The notes below the pieces were generated by a model. It was given only the letters and a program-made list of their open reading frames with translations, was not told the DNA's origin and searched no databases. From an uncultured Lachnospiraceae bacterium (GTDB taxonomy: Bacteria > Bacillota > Clostridia > Lachnospirales > Lachnospiraceae), in the NCBI GenBank assembly GCA_944381615.1, contig CALWLT010000005.1:1-64000 (forward strand): a stretch of 64,000 nt of DNA, in the 5' to 3' direction. Both the position numbers and the translations under genes were made by a program. This document shows positions 25,870-34,950 of the stretch, piece after piece. Positions within the stretch are counted from its first letter, which is position 1. Each line of letters starts with the position of its first letter.

Positions 25870-26541
25870 TTACGGTTCCCGAATCATCCAGCCGGCGCCC
25901 CAGACGGTGCGGATCAGCTTTTTCTCCTGCCCGCCGTCGATCTTGCGGCGCAGGTAACTGATGTAAACGTCCACGACGTTGGTGCCGCCGCTGTAATCGT
26001 AGTTCCAGATGTGGTTTTCGATCGTCTCGCGCGAAAGGACGGTCCCGGCGTTCATGCACAGGTATTCCAGGATCGCGTATTCCCGGGCGGAGAGATCGAT
26101 GGTTTTGCCGCCGCGCGCGACCTGATGGCTTGCCGTGTCAAGCGTCAGATCGCCTACCGTTATCAGACTGGATTTGTGCGCGCTGCGCCTGCGCGTCATG
26201 ACGCGCAGGCGCGCCAGCAGTTCGTCAAAATCAAACGGCTTAATCAGGTAATCGTCCGCGCCGGAGTCCAGTCCCGTAACGCGGTCAGAGATGCTGTCGC
26301 GGGCGGTTAAAAGCAGGATCGGCAGATCGTTTCCTCTGGCGCGGACCGCTTTCAGTACCTGCAGTCCGTCTTTTTTCGGCATCATGATATCCAGGACGGC
26401 CGCGTCGTAATCGGTCGTCTCCAGGCAGTAGAGCGCCTCTTCCCCGTCCAGGCAGGCGTCCACGCCGTATCCTTCCTTCTCCAGCGTGCGGGCGATCAGG
26501 CGGTTTAGGTCCCGCTCGTCCTCGGCAATCAGGATTCTCAT
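25870..26541 (-). CDS. OmpR/PhoB-family response regulator
   Basis: 223 residues from ATG 26541 (GAGGGGGAATTTATTG upstream). The receiver domain (1-118) has the acidic pair in ILIAEDERDL, the phosphorylated Asp in AVLDIMMPKKDG, and Lys in LIKPFDFDELL. The C-terminal winged helix (about 130-223) ends YISYLRRKIDGG...VWGAGWMIRE, typical of OmpR-type regulators. It probably controls its own operon and the divergent PepSY gene across the 240-base AT-rich gap. Confidence 0.93.
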   Translation of the reverse strand: MRILIAEDERDLNRLIARTLEKEGYGVDACLDGEEALYCLETTDYDAAVLDIMMPKKDGLQVLKAVRARGNDLPILLLTARDSISDRVTGLDSGADDYLIKPFDFDELLARLRVMTRRRSAHKSSLITVGDLTLDTASHQVARGGKTIDLSAREYAILEYLCMNAGTVLSRETIENHIWNYDYSGGTNVVDVYISYLRRKIDGGQEKKLIRTVWGAGWMIREP

Positions 26542-26781
26542 CAATAAATTCCCCCTCTGTCTGATGCAATCGTTGGTCGTACTGCCATTATAGCGCAAAT
26601 CAGAATAAAAATTTTAAATTTTTAAATCTTCTAATATTTTTTTAATGATTTTCTTTTATGATAGGCTCATCAGAAGGACAGACGGCACAGAAAACAGAAA
26701 CAGAAGGAAAAACAGAAAAAGAAGAAAAACGAAAACCAGAATACAGACACAATACCATGGAAGAGAATAAGGAGGATCATC
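26542..26781. promoter_or_regulatory. Divergent AT-rich promoter region between response regulator and PepSY gene
   Basis: 240 bases with no gene. The first 110 are very AT-rich (AAATTTTTAAAT and similar), consistent with divergent promoters under the response regulator. The right half is purine-rich on the plus strand and likely forms an untranslated leader. I could not define a direct-repeat binding site with confidence. Confidence 0.4.
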
Positions 26782-27384
26782 ATGAAAAAAAGAATCGGAT
26801 TGGCGGGAGCGGCGCTGGCGGCAGGCGTGATGGCGATGGGAGCGCAGATGACGGCGTTCGCGGCGTCCGTTACGAAAGAACAGGCACAGGAGATCGCGCT
26901 GAAAGACGCAGGGATTGCGGCAGAGGACGCGGCCTGGATTCTGACCAAAACGGATTATGAGCACGGCCGGCTGGTTTATGAGGTAGAGTTTATCACGAAG
27001 GATTACGCGGAGTATGATTACGAGATCAGCGCGGAGTCCGGCGCCATTCTTTCCTTTGACTATGACGCGGAGGAGTACGACGGCTGGCGGGAGAGAGAGT
27101 ACCGGGAGTATGGCTGGCAGGATCGCGGCCGCCGGGAGGATCGGGGATACACCGGCCGGATGACGGAGGCGGCGATCACGGAGGAAGAGGCGAAGAATAC
27201 GGCGATCGCCCACGCGGGCCTTCGCGCGGCCGATGTGGATTTTGTAAAGATAGAGCTGGACTGGGACGACGGCCGCCTGCTCTATGAGGGCGAGATCTAC
27301 AGCGGGATCTGGGAGTACGAATTTGAGATCGACGCGGCGAGCGGACGGATCACGGAGTGGGATTCGGAGAGCCGTTTTGATTAA
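26782..27384 (+). CDS. Exported PepSY-domain protein
   Basis: 200 residues with AAGGAGG 7 bases upstream. The signal peptide runs to about residue 30 (GAALAAGVMAMGAQMTAFAA, cleavage after AFA). Two PepSY units are present: TKEQAQEIALKDAGIAAEDA and EEEAKNTAIAHAGLRAADVD, each ending in an acidic beta hairpin (EYDYEISAESGAILSFDYD; YEFEIDAASGRITEWD). A Tyr/Arg/Glu-rich linker separates them (WREREYREYGWQDRG). It is divergent from the two-component operon that encodes another PepSY protein, which suggests a single envelope-sensing module. Confidence 0.87.
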   Translation: MKKRIGLAGAALAAGVMAMGAQMTAFAASVTKEQAQEIALKDAGIAAEDAAWILTKTDYEHGRLVYEVEFITKDYAEYDYEISAESGAILSFDYDAEEYDGWREREYREYGWQDRGRREDRGYTGRMTEAAITEEEAKNTAIAHAGLRAADVDFVKIELDWDDGRLLYEGEIYSGIWEYEFEIDAASGRITEWDSESRFD

Positions 27385-27439
27385 AACGGGCTGCCTGGAT
27401 CAGGGCGGACGGCCCTCCGGGTATCGGTTTGAGAGCGGG

Positions 27440-28354
27440 TTATTCTGAATCGGGCAGCGCGGCCGCAGGCCGCGCTGCCCGGTACTGTGCGGGCGTAAAA
27501 CCGGTCTCCTGCTTAAACTGGCGGATAAAATAAGAGGGAATGCGCAGTCCCACCCGCTCTCCGATCTCATGGACGGAGAGATCCGTCTCTAAAAGCAGGC
27601 GGGCCGCCTGTTCGATGCGCCGTTTTTTCAGATACTGCATGGGCGAGATCTGGTAAGCCTGGTTGAAGCAGCGGATCAGATGCGAGGTGCTGTAGGAATA
27701 CTGCCGGGCCAGCCGGGTAAGCGATACCGGTTCCATGTAGTGGGAATCCAGGAAGCCGCGGATGATTGCGGCGATACTCTCCTTTTCGTATCCGCTGCAG
27801 TAGGGCGCGTAGAGCAGTTCCAGGAAATTCAGAAAATCCGTCTGCAGCTCATAGGGCGTGCGCGTGACGGAAGGAAAGCTCTTCTTCTGCGTATAGCGGC
27901 TGAAGGAGACGAGGTTCATGCGCTGCAGGTAGCGCTCCGCCTTGGCGCGCTCCGGCTCCGGGATGGAACCGGAACGCGGGACGGAAAGCGTAAACGTCTG
28001 GGGCGAATAATAAAATTTGGGCGTCGCCCGCCTCGCGGTACAGTCGGGGATGAATTCCTCCGACAGCGAGTACTCGCCCGCCGTATAGAAATGAAGCCAG
28101 AAGGCAGCCGTTTTCTCTGTGCAGACGCGGCTGCCTTTGTGCGGCGTATCGGGCGTCAGGATAAAAAAATGTCCTGCGGGGATTTCCGCGTGAAGCGGTT
28201 CCTGCTCCATCCAGAGGCAGCCGCTCTGGACATAGAGGAGATCAAACACATTGCGCGTGACGCGCCGTTCGTGCGTGTCTCCGGGACGGTAAATATGCTC
28301 GCCGCCGATTACATAGTAGGGAAGCGGCGGGCAGACGAAATTCAAAAAATTCAT
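27440..28354 (-). CDS. AraC-family transcriptional regulator
   Basis: 304 residues, AAGGAAAG upstream of ATG 28354. The N-terminal cupin sensor (YYVIGGEHIYRPGDTHERR ... GHFFILTPDTPHKG) is followed by a C-terminal double HTH: PVSLTRLARQYSYSTSHLIR and LSVHEIGERVGLRIPSYFIR, closing with FKQETGFTPAQYRA. These regulators usually bind a sugar and activate a neighbouring sugar-use gene. It is divergent from the GH127 gene, so an arabinose-type ligand is a reasonable guess. Confidence 0.92.
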   Translation of the reverse strand: MNFLNFVCPPLPYYVIGGEHIYRPGDTHERRVTRNVFDLLYVQSGCLWMEQEPLHAEIPAGHFFILTPDTPHKGSRVCTEKTAAFWLHFYTAGEYSLSEEFIPDCTARRATPKFYYSPQTFTLSVPRSGSIPEPERAKAERYLQRMNLVSFSRYTQKKSFPSVTRTPYELQTDFLNFLELLYAPYCSGYEKESIAAIIRGFLDSHYMEPVSLTRLARQYSYSTSHLIRCFNQAYQISPMQYLKKRRIEQAARLLLETDLSVHEIGERVGLRIPSYFIRQFKQETGFTPAQYRAARPAAALPDSE

Positions 28355-28436
28355 ATCATTTCTTTCCTTTGTATTTCGGTCTACACATCAATTTTATTAT
28401 ATCAGAATCTGACATACGGCGCAAGAAAAGCCGCAC

Positions 28437-28603
28437 TTTTTCACAGAAAATTCAAAAACAGCCGCAAAAGAACTGTTAAAATGTGAAAAAATAAACGGGC
28501 AAAAGAAGAAAATATGGTAATTTTATACCATAAAGAAAGGTGGATTTTTTTACATAAAATGAAAACTATGTGAAATGACAGAAGAAAAAATTGACCTTAT
28601 ACT
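28437..28603 (+). promoter_or_regulatory. GH127 promoter with putative AraC-type half sites
   Basis: A promoter ATGACA (28575-28580), 17-base spacer and TATACT (28598-28603) lies about 100 bases before the GH127 start. The word ATGTGAAA occurs directly upstream of the -35 (28568-28575) and again at 28481-28488, and in inverted form (TTTTTCACA) at 28437-28445. The last two form a perfect 9-bp inverted repeat 36 bases apart. A separate inverted repeat, TATGGTA/TACCATA, lies at 28513-28532. A half site touching the -35 is the usual place for an AraC-type activator. Confidence 0.5.
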
Positions 28604-28704
28604 AGTAAGAAAAGAGGCGTCAGTCTGCGCCTTTTTTCAGATTATTGCAGGCCTTTCATGAAAAGATGACAGGAAGAAAACGATAAACAGGAGGGCGTAT
28701 TTTT

Positions 28705-30636
28705 ATGCCAGAGAAGAAGATCGGGTTCATTCCCCTGAAGCAGGTTACGGTGCGGGATTCCTTTTTCACGCCGGTGCAGCAGGTTGTGACGGACGTCATG
28801 ATCCCCTATCAGGAGAAGGTGCTTCATGATGAAATACCGGATATTAAACAGAGCCATGTCATAAAAAATTTTCAGATCGCGGCAGGCGAGCTGAATGAAA
28901 CGTATTACGGCCGCGTGTTTCAGGACAGCGATCTGGCCAAGTGGCTGGAGGCGGTGGCCTACTCGCTGACGATCAAGCCGGATCCGGAGCTGGAGAAGCG
29001 GGCGGACGAGATCATTGATCTGATCGGCCGGACGCAGCAGCCGGACGGCTATCTGGATACCTATTTTATCGCGGTGGAGCCGGAGCACCGCTGGCAGAAC
29101 CTGACGGACTGCCACGAGATGTACTGCGCCGGCCATATGACGGAGGCGGCGGTGGCCTATTACCAGGCGACCGGAAAGCGCAAATTCCTCGATATCTGCT
29201 GCCGGCTGTGCGATCACATCGACCGCCGGTTCGGGAAAGGGAAGATAACCGGCATTCCGGGCCACGAGGAGATCGAGCTGGCGCTGATGCGCCTCTACCG
29301 GGCGACCGGGGAGGAGCGCTACCTGAAGCTGGCGTCGTATTTTATCGACGAGCGGGGCCAGGATCCGGAGTTTTTCCACAAAGAAGCGGCGAACCGCGGA
29401 TGGAGCCGCACGGATTACATGGACAAGATGCCTCCTTCCTATATGCAGAACCACGCGCCGGTGCGCAGCCAGCGCACGGCGGAGGGTCATGCGGTCCGCT
29501 GCATGTATCTGTTTACGGCGGCGGCGGATCTGGCGGCGGTTACCGACGACGGGGAGCTGATGGAAGCCTGCCGCAGCGTGTGGGACAACATGGTAAACTG
29601 CCGGATGTACGTTACGGGCGGCATCGGATCCACGGCCTACGGGGAGGCGTTTACCGTCGATTACGATCTGCCGAACGATACGGCCTACGCGGAGACCTGC
29701 GCGGCTGTGGGCGTCTGCTTCTTTGCCCGCCAGATGCTGGAGGCGGATCCGGATTCCCGCTATGCCGACGTGATGGAGCGGGCGCTCTATAACGGCACCA
29801 TCAGCGGGATGCAGCTGGACGGAACGAAATTTTTCTATATTAATCAGCTGGAAGCCAATCCCGGCATGCCGACGACGGCGTACGGGGAGGAGGAATACAC
29901 GCCGCAGCGAATCGGCTGGTATGACTGCGCCTGCTGCCCGCCGAACCTGGCGCGGCTGATGACGTCGCTGGGGACCTACGCCTGGGCGTCCGGCCAGGAT
30001 ACCATTTATTCGCACCTGTTTATTGGCGGAACGGCCCGCTTCGAGACGGCGGGCGGCGTGGAGATCGCGATGGATTCCCGCTATCCCTGGGAGGGAGCGG
30101 CGGATTATACGGTAAATCCGGAGAAGGACGGAGCGGAATTTACGCTGGCGATCCGGCATCCGGGCTGGTGCCGCGGCATGGAGGTGTCGGTCAACGGGGA
30201 GCGGATCGATAAGGATCAGCTTTCCGCAAAGGGCTACTGGATGATCCGGCGCCGCTGGAGACGCGGCGATACGGTTTCCTGCCGCATGGAGATGCCGCCG
30301 CGCCGGGTTTACGCCAACCCGCTGGTCAAGGCGGACGCCGGCTGTGTGGCGCTGATGCGCGGCCCGGTGGTCTATGCGTTTGAGGGTGTCGATAACGGCG
30401 AGGAGCTGCAGACGATCCGCATCCCGCGCGAGAGCGAGATCCAGGCGATGCCCTACGATCCCGATCTGCTGCGCGGCGTGGTCACGCTGAAGGTAAAGGG
30501 ACGGAAAAAGAAAGCGGGATCCCGGCTCTATGCGGACGCGCCGGCGGAGGAAGAAGAGGTTATGCTGACCGCGGTTCCTTACTACGCATGGTGCAACCGG
30601 GGCCTGACCCACATGCGGGTGTGGATGCAGGAGTAA
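28705..30636 (+). CDS. GH127 glycoside hydrolase, beta-L-arabinofuranosidase-like
   Basis: 643 residues, GGAGG upstream, no signal peptide, hence cytoplasmic. The (alpha/alpha)6 domain begins at 'DSFFTPVQQVV' and 'GRVFQDSDLAKWLEAVAYSL'. The zinc/nucleophile site known from Bifidobacterium HypBA1 is present: E330-T-C332 and C410-C411 (CACCPPNLARL). In that enzyme the equivalent Cys acts as nucleophile in retaining hydrolysis of Ara-beta-1,2-Ara units on hydroxyproline. C-terminal beta domains follow (about 430-640). It is the first gene of an operon with a complete Opp-type importer, so the substrate is probably taken up intact. Confidence 0.9.
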   Translation: MPEKKIGFIPLKQVTVRDSFFTPVQQVVTDVMIPYQEKVLHDEIPDIKQSHVIKNFQIAAGELNETYYGRVFQDSDLAKWLEAVAYSLTIKPDPELEKRADEIIDLIGRTQQPDGYLDTYFIAVEPEHRWQNLTDCHEMYCAGHMTEAAVAYYQATGKRKFLDICCRLCDHIDRRFGKGKITGIPGHEEIELALMRLYRATGEERYLKLASYFIDERGQDPEFFHKEAANRGWSRTDYMDKMPPSYMQNHAPVRSQRTAEGHAVRCMYLFTAAADLAAVTDDGELMEACRSVWDNMVNCRMYVTGGIGSTAYGEAFTVDYDLPNDTAYAETCAAVGVCFFARQMLEADPDSRYADVMERALYNGTISGMQLDGTKFFYINQLEANPGMPTTAYGEEEYTPQRIGWYDCACCPPNLARLMTSLGTYAWASGQDTIYSHLFIGGTARFETAGGVEIAMDSRYPWEGAADYTVNPEKDGAEFTLAIRHPGWCRGMEVSVNGERIDKDQLSAKGYWMIRRRWRRGDTVSCRMEMPPRRVYANPLVKADAGCVALMRGPVVYAFEGVDNGEELQTIRIPRESEIQAMPYDPDLLRGVVTLKVKGRKKKAGSRLYADAPAEEEEVMLTAVPYYAWCNRGLTHMRVWMQE

Positions 30637-30657
30637 GGAAGGAAAGGAGAGGAGCAG

Positions 30658-31593
30658 ATGAAGAAATATATAGGGAAACGAATCCTGATTTCTCTTTTCA
30701 CGCTGCTGATTATCATTCTGGTGCTGTTTCTGCTGCTTCAGCTGATGCCCGGCTCGCCGTTTAACGACGAGAAGCTGTCGCCGGAGCAGATCGCCCGCAT
30801 GCAGGAGAAATACGGGCTGGATCAGCCGGTTATCATTCAGTTTCTGACGTATGTGAAAAATCTGTGCGTCGGCGATTTCGGCGTTTCCTACGTGATTTCC
30901 AAGGACACGCCGATCTCGGTGCTGTTAAAGACGCGGGTGCCCGTCAGCTTCGGCATCGGCCTGGAGGCGGTAACCTTCGGCGCGATCGTGGGCCTGATCC
31001 TGGGAATCCTTGCGGCCCTCAAGCACAACAGCTGGTGGGATACGCTGTGCACGGTTATCTCGGTTATCGGCGTCAGCCTTCCGTCTTACGTGTTCGCCCT
31101 GGGACTGGCGTATTTTGTGGGCTTTAAGGCTCAGTGGCTGCCGCTTCTCTATGACGCGGACGAGTTCATTGCCTCTTCCATCATGCCCATGCTGGCGCTG
31201 TCCATGTTTACGGTAGCGACGGTAGCCCGCTTTACGCGGACCTCGCTTCTGGAGGTGCTGGACAGCGACTACATGCTGCTGGCGGAGAGCAAGGGGATTA
31301 CCGGGCGGACGCTGATCACGCGCCACGCCCTGCGCAACGCGCTGATCCCCATTGTTACGGTCCTGGCGCCGCTGATCGTCGATCTGATGATCGGATCGCT
31401 GGTTATCGAGAAGATTTTCTCCATTCCCGGCATCGGCAGCCTGATGACGTCGGCGATCCAGTCGAACGACTATAACGTGACGATCTCGCTGGCATTTATT
31501 TACAGCGTGATGTACATCGTCCTGATGCTCACGGTGGATATTCTCTACGGAATCATTGACCCGAGAATCCGCCTGACGAAGAAGGCAGACTGA
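30658..31593 (+). CDS. ABC transporter permease, DppB/OppB type
   Basis: 311 residues, GGAGAGGAG upstream. Six membrane helices, starting with ILISLFTLLIIILVLFLLLQ, then the typical EKYGLDQPVIIQFL and the EAA loop (ARFTRTSLLEVLDSDYMLLA ... SKGI). It is the first integral membrane subunit of an oligopeptide/dipeptide-type importer, coming 21 bases after the GH127 gene and followed by its partner permease 11 bases downstream. Transporters of this sequence family also carry oligosaccharides and glycosides, so a peptide substrate is not certain. Confidence 0.92.
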   Translation: MKKYIGKRILISLFTLLIIILVLFLLLQLMPGSPFNDEKLSPEQIARMQEKYGLDQPVIIQFLTYVKNLCVGDFGVSYVISKDTPISVLLKTRVPVSFGIGLEAVTFGAIVGLILGILAALKHNSWWDTLCTVISVIGVSLPSYVFALGLAYFVGFKAQWLPLLYDADEFIASSIMPMLALSMFTVATVARFTRTSLLEVLDSDYMLLAESKGITGRTLITRHALRNALIPIVTVLAPLIVDLMIGSLVIEKIFSIPGIGSLMTSAIQSNDYNVTISLAFIYSVMYIVLMLTVDILYGIIDPRIRLTKKAD

Positions 31594-31604
31594 GAGGTGG
31601 CGGC

Positions 31605-32702
31605 ATGAAGAAAAAAGAAGAGACGAAGGCGGCGGTTCTGACGCCGGATATGCTGCCCGTGGACGAATATTTAAAGCAGATTGAATTCCGGGACGATGAT
31701 TTCGAGTTTCAGCACCGGGACGGGTTTGAGCATATCGATACCAACTTTTCCAGCCAGAGCTTCTGGAAAGAGTCGCTGGCGCGCTTTAAGAAGAACCGGG
31801 GCGCGGTTATCAGCCTGTTTTTCATCCTGTTTCTGGTCATCATGGCGTTAGTCGGGCCGGAGATGAGCCCCTTCCGCTACGATCAGCAGATCATCGCCAA
31901 TCAGAACATGGCGCCGCGCGTGCCTGGCCTGGAGGATCTGGGAATTCTGGACGGCTCGGAGACCATGCGGACCTCCACGGGAAGCCGGGATGTGAACTAC
32001 TATGAAGAATACGGGATGGACGATACCTACTACTGGTTCGGCTCCGATTCGCTGGGCCGCGATCTGTGGTCGCGAACCTGGATCGGAACGCGCATCAGCC
32101 TCTATGTGGCGGTGCTGGCGGTGGTCATCGACCTGGCCTTCGGCCTGACCTACGGCCTGATTTCCGGATATTTCGGGGGCCGTGTGGATATGGTCATGCA
32201 GCGAATCGTGGAGGTGTTAAACAGCATCCCCTATCTGGTTACGGTTACCCTGCTTCTTCTGATTATGAAGCCGGGGCTTATGTCCATAACCTTTGCCCTG
32301 ATGTTTTCCGGCTGGCTGGGGATGAGCCGGATTGCGCGGGCGGAGGTGTTAAAGCTTAAAGAGCAGGAATACGTGCTTGCCTCGCGGACCCTGGGCGCGG
32401 GAAGCTTCCGGATCATTTTCCGGGAGATCCTGCCCAATATCATCGGGCCGCTGATCACGCAGACGATGTTTTCCATTCCCCACGCGATCTTCACGGAAGC
32501 GTTCCTGGCCTTTATCGGTCTGGGCGTTCCGGAGCCGCTCGCTTCGCTGGGCTCGCTGATTTCCAGCGGTTACCAGAACCTGACGACGCATCCCTATATG
32601 ATCGTGTTCCCGCTTCTGGTCATGGGCATCCTGATGCTGGGCTTCAACATGCTGGCGGACGGCCTGCGCGAGGCGCTGGATCCCAAGATGCGGGATATGT
32701 AA
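31605..32702 (+). CDS. ABC transporter permease, DppC/OppC type
   Basis: 365 residues. A cytoplasmic N-terminal extension of about 70 residues precedes the first helix (ISLFFILFLVIMALVGPEM). The family signature HxxG-like segment (WFGSDSLGRDLWSRTWIGTR), five further helices and the EAA loop (ARAEVLKLKEQEYVLASRTL) follow. It pairs with the upstream permease. The periplasmic-side insert between helices 1 and 2 (about 95-150) is acidic. Confidence 0.92.
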   Translation: MKKKEETKAAVLTPDMLPVDEYLKQIEFRDDDFEFQHRDGFEHIDTNFSSQSFWKESLARFKKNRGAVISLFFILFLVIMALVGPEMSPFRYDQQIIANQNMAPRVPGLEDLGILDGSETMRTSTGSRDVNYYEEYGMDDTYYWFGSDSLGRDLWSRTWIGTRISLYVAVLAVVIDLAFGLTYGLISGYFGGRVDMVMQRIVEVLNSIPYLVTVTLLLLIMKPGLMSITFALMFSGWLGMSRIARAEVLKLKEQEYVLASRTLGAGSFRIIFREILPNIIGPLITQTMFSIPHAIFTEAFLAFIGLGVPEPLASLGSLISSGYQNLTTHPYMIVFPLLVMGILMLGFNMLADGLREALDPKMRDM

Positions 32703-32714
32703 GGGAGGACTGGC

Positions 32715-33803
32715 ATGGAGAAAAAGGAAGAAGTTTTACGAATCGAGAACTTACATATTTCATTTAAGACGACGGCCGGTACGGTCAAAGCGGTCCGCGG
32801 CGTCAATCTGACGGTCAACCGCGGCGAGACGGTGGCCATCGTGGGCGAGTCCGGTTCCGGCAAATCCGTTTCCGCCAAGGCGGTCATGGGAATCCTGGCC
32901 AAGAACGGCGTCATCGATCAGGGGCGCGTCACGCTTTCCTATTACCGCAGCCCGCAGGAGAAGGTAACGCGGGAGATTCTGGAGATGAAGAAGGAGGAGA
33001 TCCGGCGCCACGTCAACGGCAAGCGGATCGCCATGGTATTCCAGGATCCGATGACCTCCTTAAACCCGCTGATCCCGGTGGGCCGGCAGATCATGGAGGG
33101 CATGATCTGGCACTATAACACGCCGAAGGAAGAGGCGCAGAAAAAAGCGCTGGAGCTGATGGAGCTGGTCGGAATCACGGACGCCGAGAAGCGGATGAAG
33201 AACTATCCGCACCAGCTGTCCGGCGGGATGCGCCAGCGAATCGTCATTGCCATCGCCCTGGCCTGCGATCCGGATCTGCTGATCTGCGACGAGCCGACGA
33301 CGGCGCTGGACGTGACGATCCAGTCGCGGATCCTGGAGCTGATCCAGAAGATCCAGAAGGAGCGGGATCTGTCGGTTATCTATATTACGCACGATCTGGG
33401 CGTGGTGGCCAAGGTGGCGGATCGCGTCAACGTCATGTACGCCGGCAAGATTGTGGAGACGGGAACGGTCAACGACGTATTTTACGATCCCCGCCATCCC
33501 TATACCTGGGGTCTGCTCTCGGCGATGCCCGATCTGGGGACGAACGACGAGCGCCTCTACACCATTCCGGGCAGCCCGCCCAACCTGCTGCATGAGGTAA
33601 CGGGAGACGCGTTTGCGCCGCGCAATAAATATGCGCTGAAGATTGACAGCCGTCTGGAGCCGCCGATGTTCCGGATTTCCGATACGCATCAGGCCGCGAC
33701 CTGGCTGCTGCACCCGGACGCGCCTCATGTGGAGCTGCCGCCGGAGCTGCGGGATCGAATCGAAAGAATGAAGAAGGAGGCAGGATATCATGAGTCAGAA
33801 TAA
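32715..33803 (+). CDS. ABC transporter ATP-binding protein, DppD/OppD type
   Basis: 362 residues. Walker [13 protein letters not shown], signature LSGGMRQRI, Walker [13 protein letters not shown], and the His switch YITHDLGV. The C-terminal oligopeptide-transporter domain ([20 protein letters not shown] ... GSPPN) is present; the Cys-rich part that holds a 4Fe-4S cluster in many OppD proteins is not evident (no Cys cluster after GSPP). It overlaps the next gene by 14 bases, indicating translational coupling. Confidence 0.93.
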   Translation: MEKKEEVLRIENLHISFKTTAGTVKAVRGVNLTVNRGETVAIVGESGSGKSVSAKAVMGILAKNGVIDQGRVTLSYYRSPQEKVTREILEMKKEEIRRHVNGKRIAMVFQDPMTSLNPLIPVGRQIMEGMIWHYNTPKEEAQKKALELMELVGITDAEKRMKNYPHQLSGGMRQRIVIAIALACDPDLLICDEPTTALDVTIQSRILELIQKIQKERDLSVIYITHDLGVVAKVADRVNVMYAGKIVETGTVNDVFYDPRHPYTWGLLSAMPDLGTNDERLYTIPGSPPNLLHEVTGDAFAPRNKYALKIDSRLEPPMFRISDTHQAATWLLHPDAPHVELPPELRDRIERMKKEAGYHESE

Positions 33804-34728
33804 AAACAGTGAAACCGCCCCTCTTCTGGAGGTAAAAGGATTGCGGCAGCATTTCGCAGTCAGCCGCAAATTTACGGTCAAGGCCGTGGAGGACGTCAGT
33901 TTCTATATTAATCCGGGCGAAACCTACGGCCTGGTAGGCGAGTCTGGTTCCGGAAAGACGACGATCGGGCGCTCGATCATCCGCCTGTACGATCCGACGT
34001 CCGGCGAGATCCATTTTGACGGAAATGATATTTCCGGGCGGATGGACAAAAAGACGAAAGACGATCTGCGGGTCAATATGCAGATGATTTTCCAGGATCC
34101 CATGGCGTGCCTGAATCCGCGCCAGAAGGTGGCGGACATCATCGCCCAGGGACTGGACATCCACCACCGCTATCAGTCGCAGAAGGAGCGCACGGAGATG
34201 GTGGCGGAGATCCTGCACAAGGTCGGGCTCTCGGCGGAGCACGCCAACCGGTATCCGCACCAGTTTTCCGGCGGACAGCGCCAGCGGGTCGGGATTGCCC
34301 GCGCGCTGGTCATGAATCCCAAGCTGATCATCGCGGACGAGTGTATCTCGGCTCTGGACATGTCGATCCAGGCGCAGGTTGTCAACCTGATGAAGGATAT
34401 TCAGGACGAGACGGGACTGGCGTATCTGTTTATCGCCCACGATCTGTCGATGGTAAAATACATCTCGGACCGGATCGGCGTGCTTCATCTGGGGCATCTG
34501 CTGGAGACGGGGACGACGGAGGAGATTTTCTCCCATCCGGTTCACCCGTATACGAGAAGCCTGATCTCGGCGATTCCCAACCCCAATCCGGTGCTGGAAA
34601 AGAGCCGGGTGGCGCTGCAGTACGACTACAAGACCAGCGGCCTCGACTACGATGCGGGAACGCTGCATCTCATCGGCGGGACGCATTATGTGCGCGGCAC
34701 GGACGCGGATCTGGAGCGCTGGGTGTAA
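33790..34728 (+). CDS. ABC transporter ATP-binding protein, DppF/OppF type
   Basis: 312 residues. Walker [13 protein letters not shown], signature [13 protein letters not shown], the segment [14 protein letters not shown] as Walker B (here CIS instead of the usual PVS/PTS), and switch FIAHDLSM. The typical F-subunit C-terminus follows ([21 protein letters not shown]). It completes the two-ATPase set of the importer. The substrate-binding protein follows after 220 bases with its own promoter. Confidence 0.92.
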   Translation: MSQNKNSETAPLLEVKGLRQHFAVSRKFTVKAVEDVSFYINPGETYGLVGESGSGKTTIGRSIIRLYDPTSGEIHFDGNDISGRMDKKTKDDLRVNMQMIFQDPMACLNPRQKVADIIAQGLDIHHRYQSQKERTEMVAEILHKVGLSAEHANRYPHQFSGGQRQRVGIARALVMNPKLIIADECISALDMSIQAQVVNLMKDIQDETGLAYLFIAHDLSMVKYISDRIGVLHLGHLLETGTTEEIFSHPVHPYTRSLISAIPNPNPVLEKSRVALQYDYKTSGLDYDAGTLHLIGGTHYVRGTDADLERWV

Positions 34729-34754
34729 AGGAAGAGTGAAATTTCTTTTTTCGC

Positions 34755-34783
34755 TTGAAAGTGCCGGCGCGGCATAGTAAGAT
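34755..34783 (+). promoter_or_regulatory. Promoter for the substrate-binding protein
   Basis: TTGAAA (34755-34760), 17-base spacer, TAAGAT (34778-34783), within the 222-base gap before the oppA-like gene. A separate promoter would allow the binding protein to be made in excess over the membrane subunits, as is usual for such systems. Confidence 0.6.
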
Positions 34784-34950
34784 AAAAAGACAGTAAGAAG
34801 CGGACAGAATTCAGAAAAAGACGGAAAATTTCCCGCCGTTTCCGGGCGGCCGGGTGATTTTAATAAACGGGACGTAAACGCGCGGAAAGCAGGAAGAGAC
34901 GGCTTTTGCGGCGCGGCGTTTCAGGAAAATTTTGTAAAGGAGGAAACATT

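Noticed and set aside
28642-30612. 656-codon minus-strand ORF opposite the GH127 gene
   Set aside because: Shadow frame caused by GC-rich third positions; the composition (His/Arg/Leu-rich) resembles no protein, whereas the plus strand has clear GH127 motifs.
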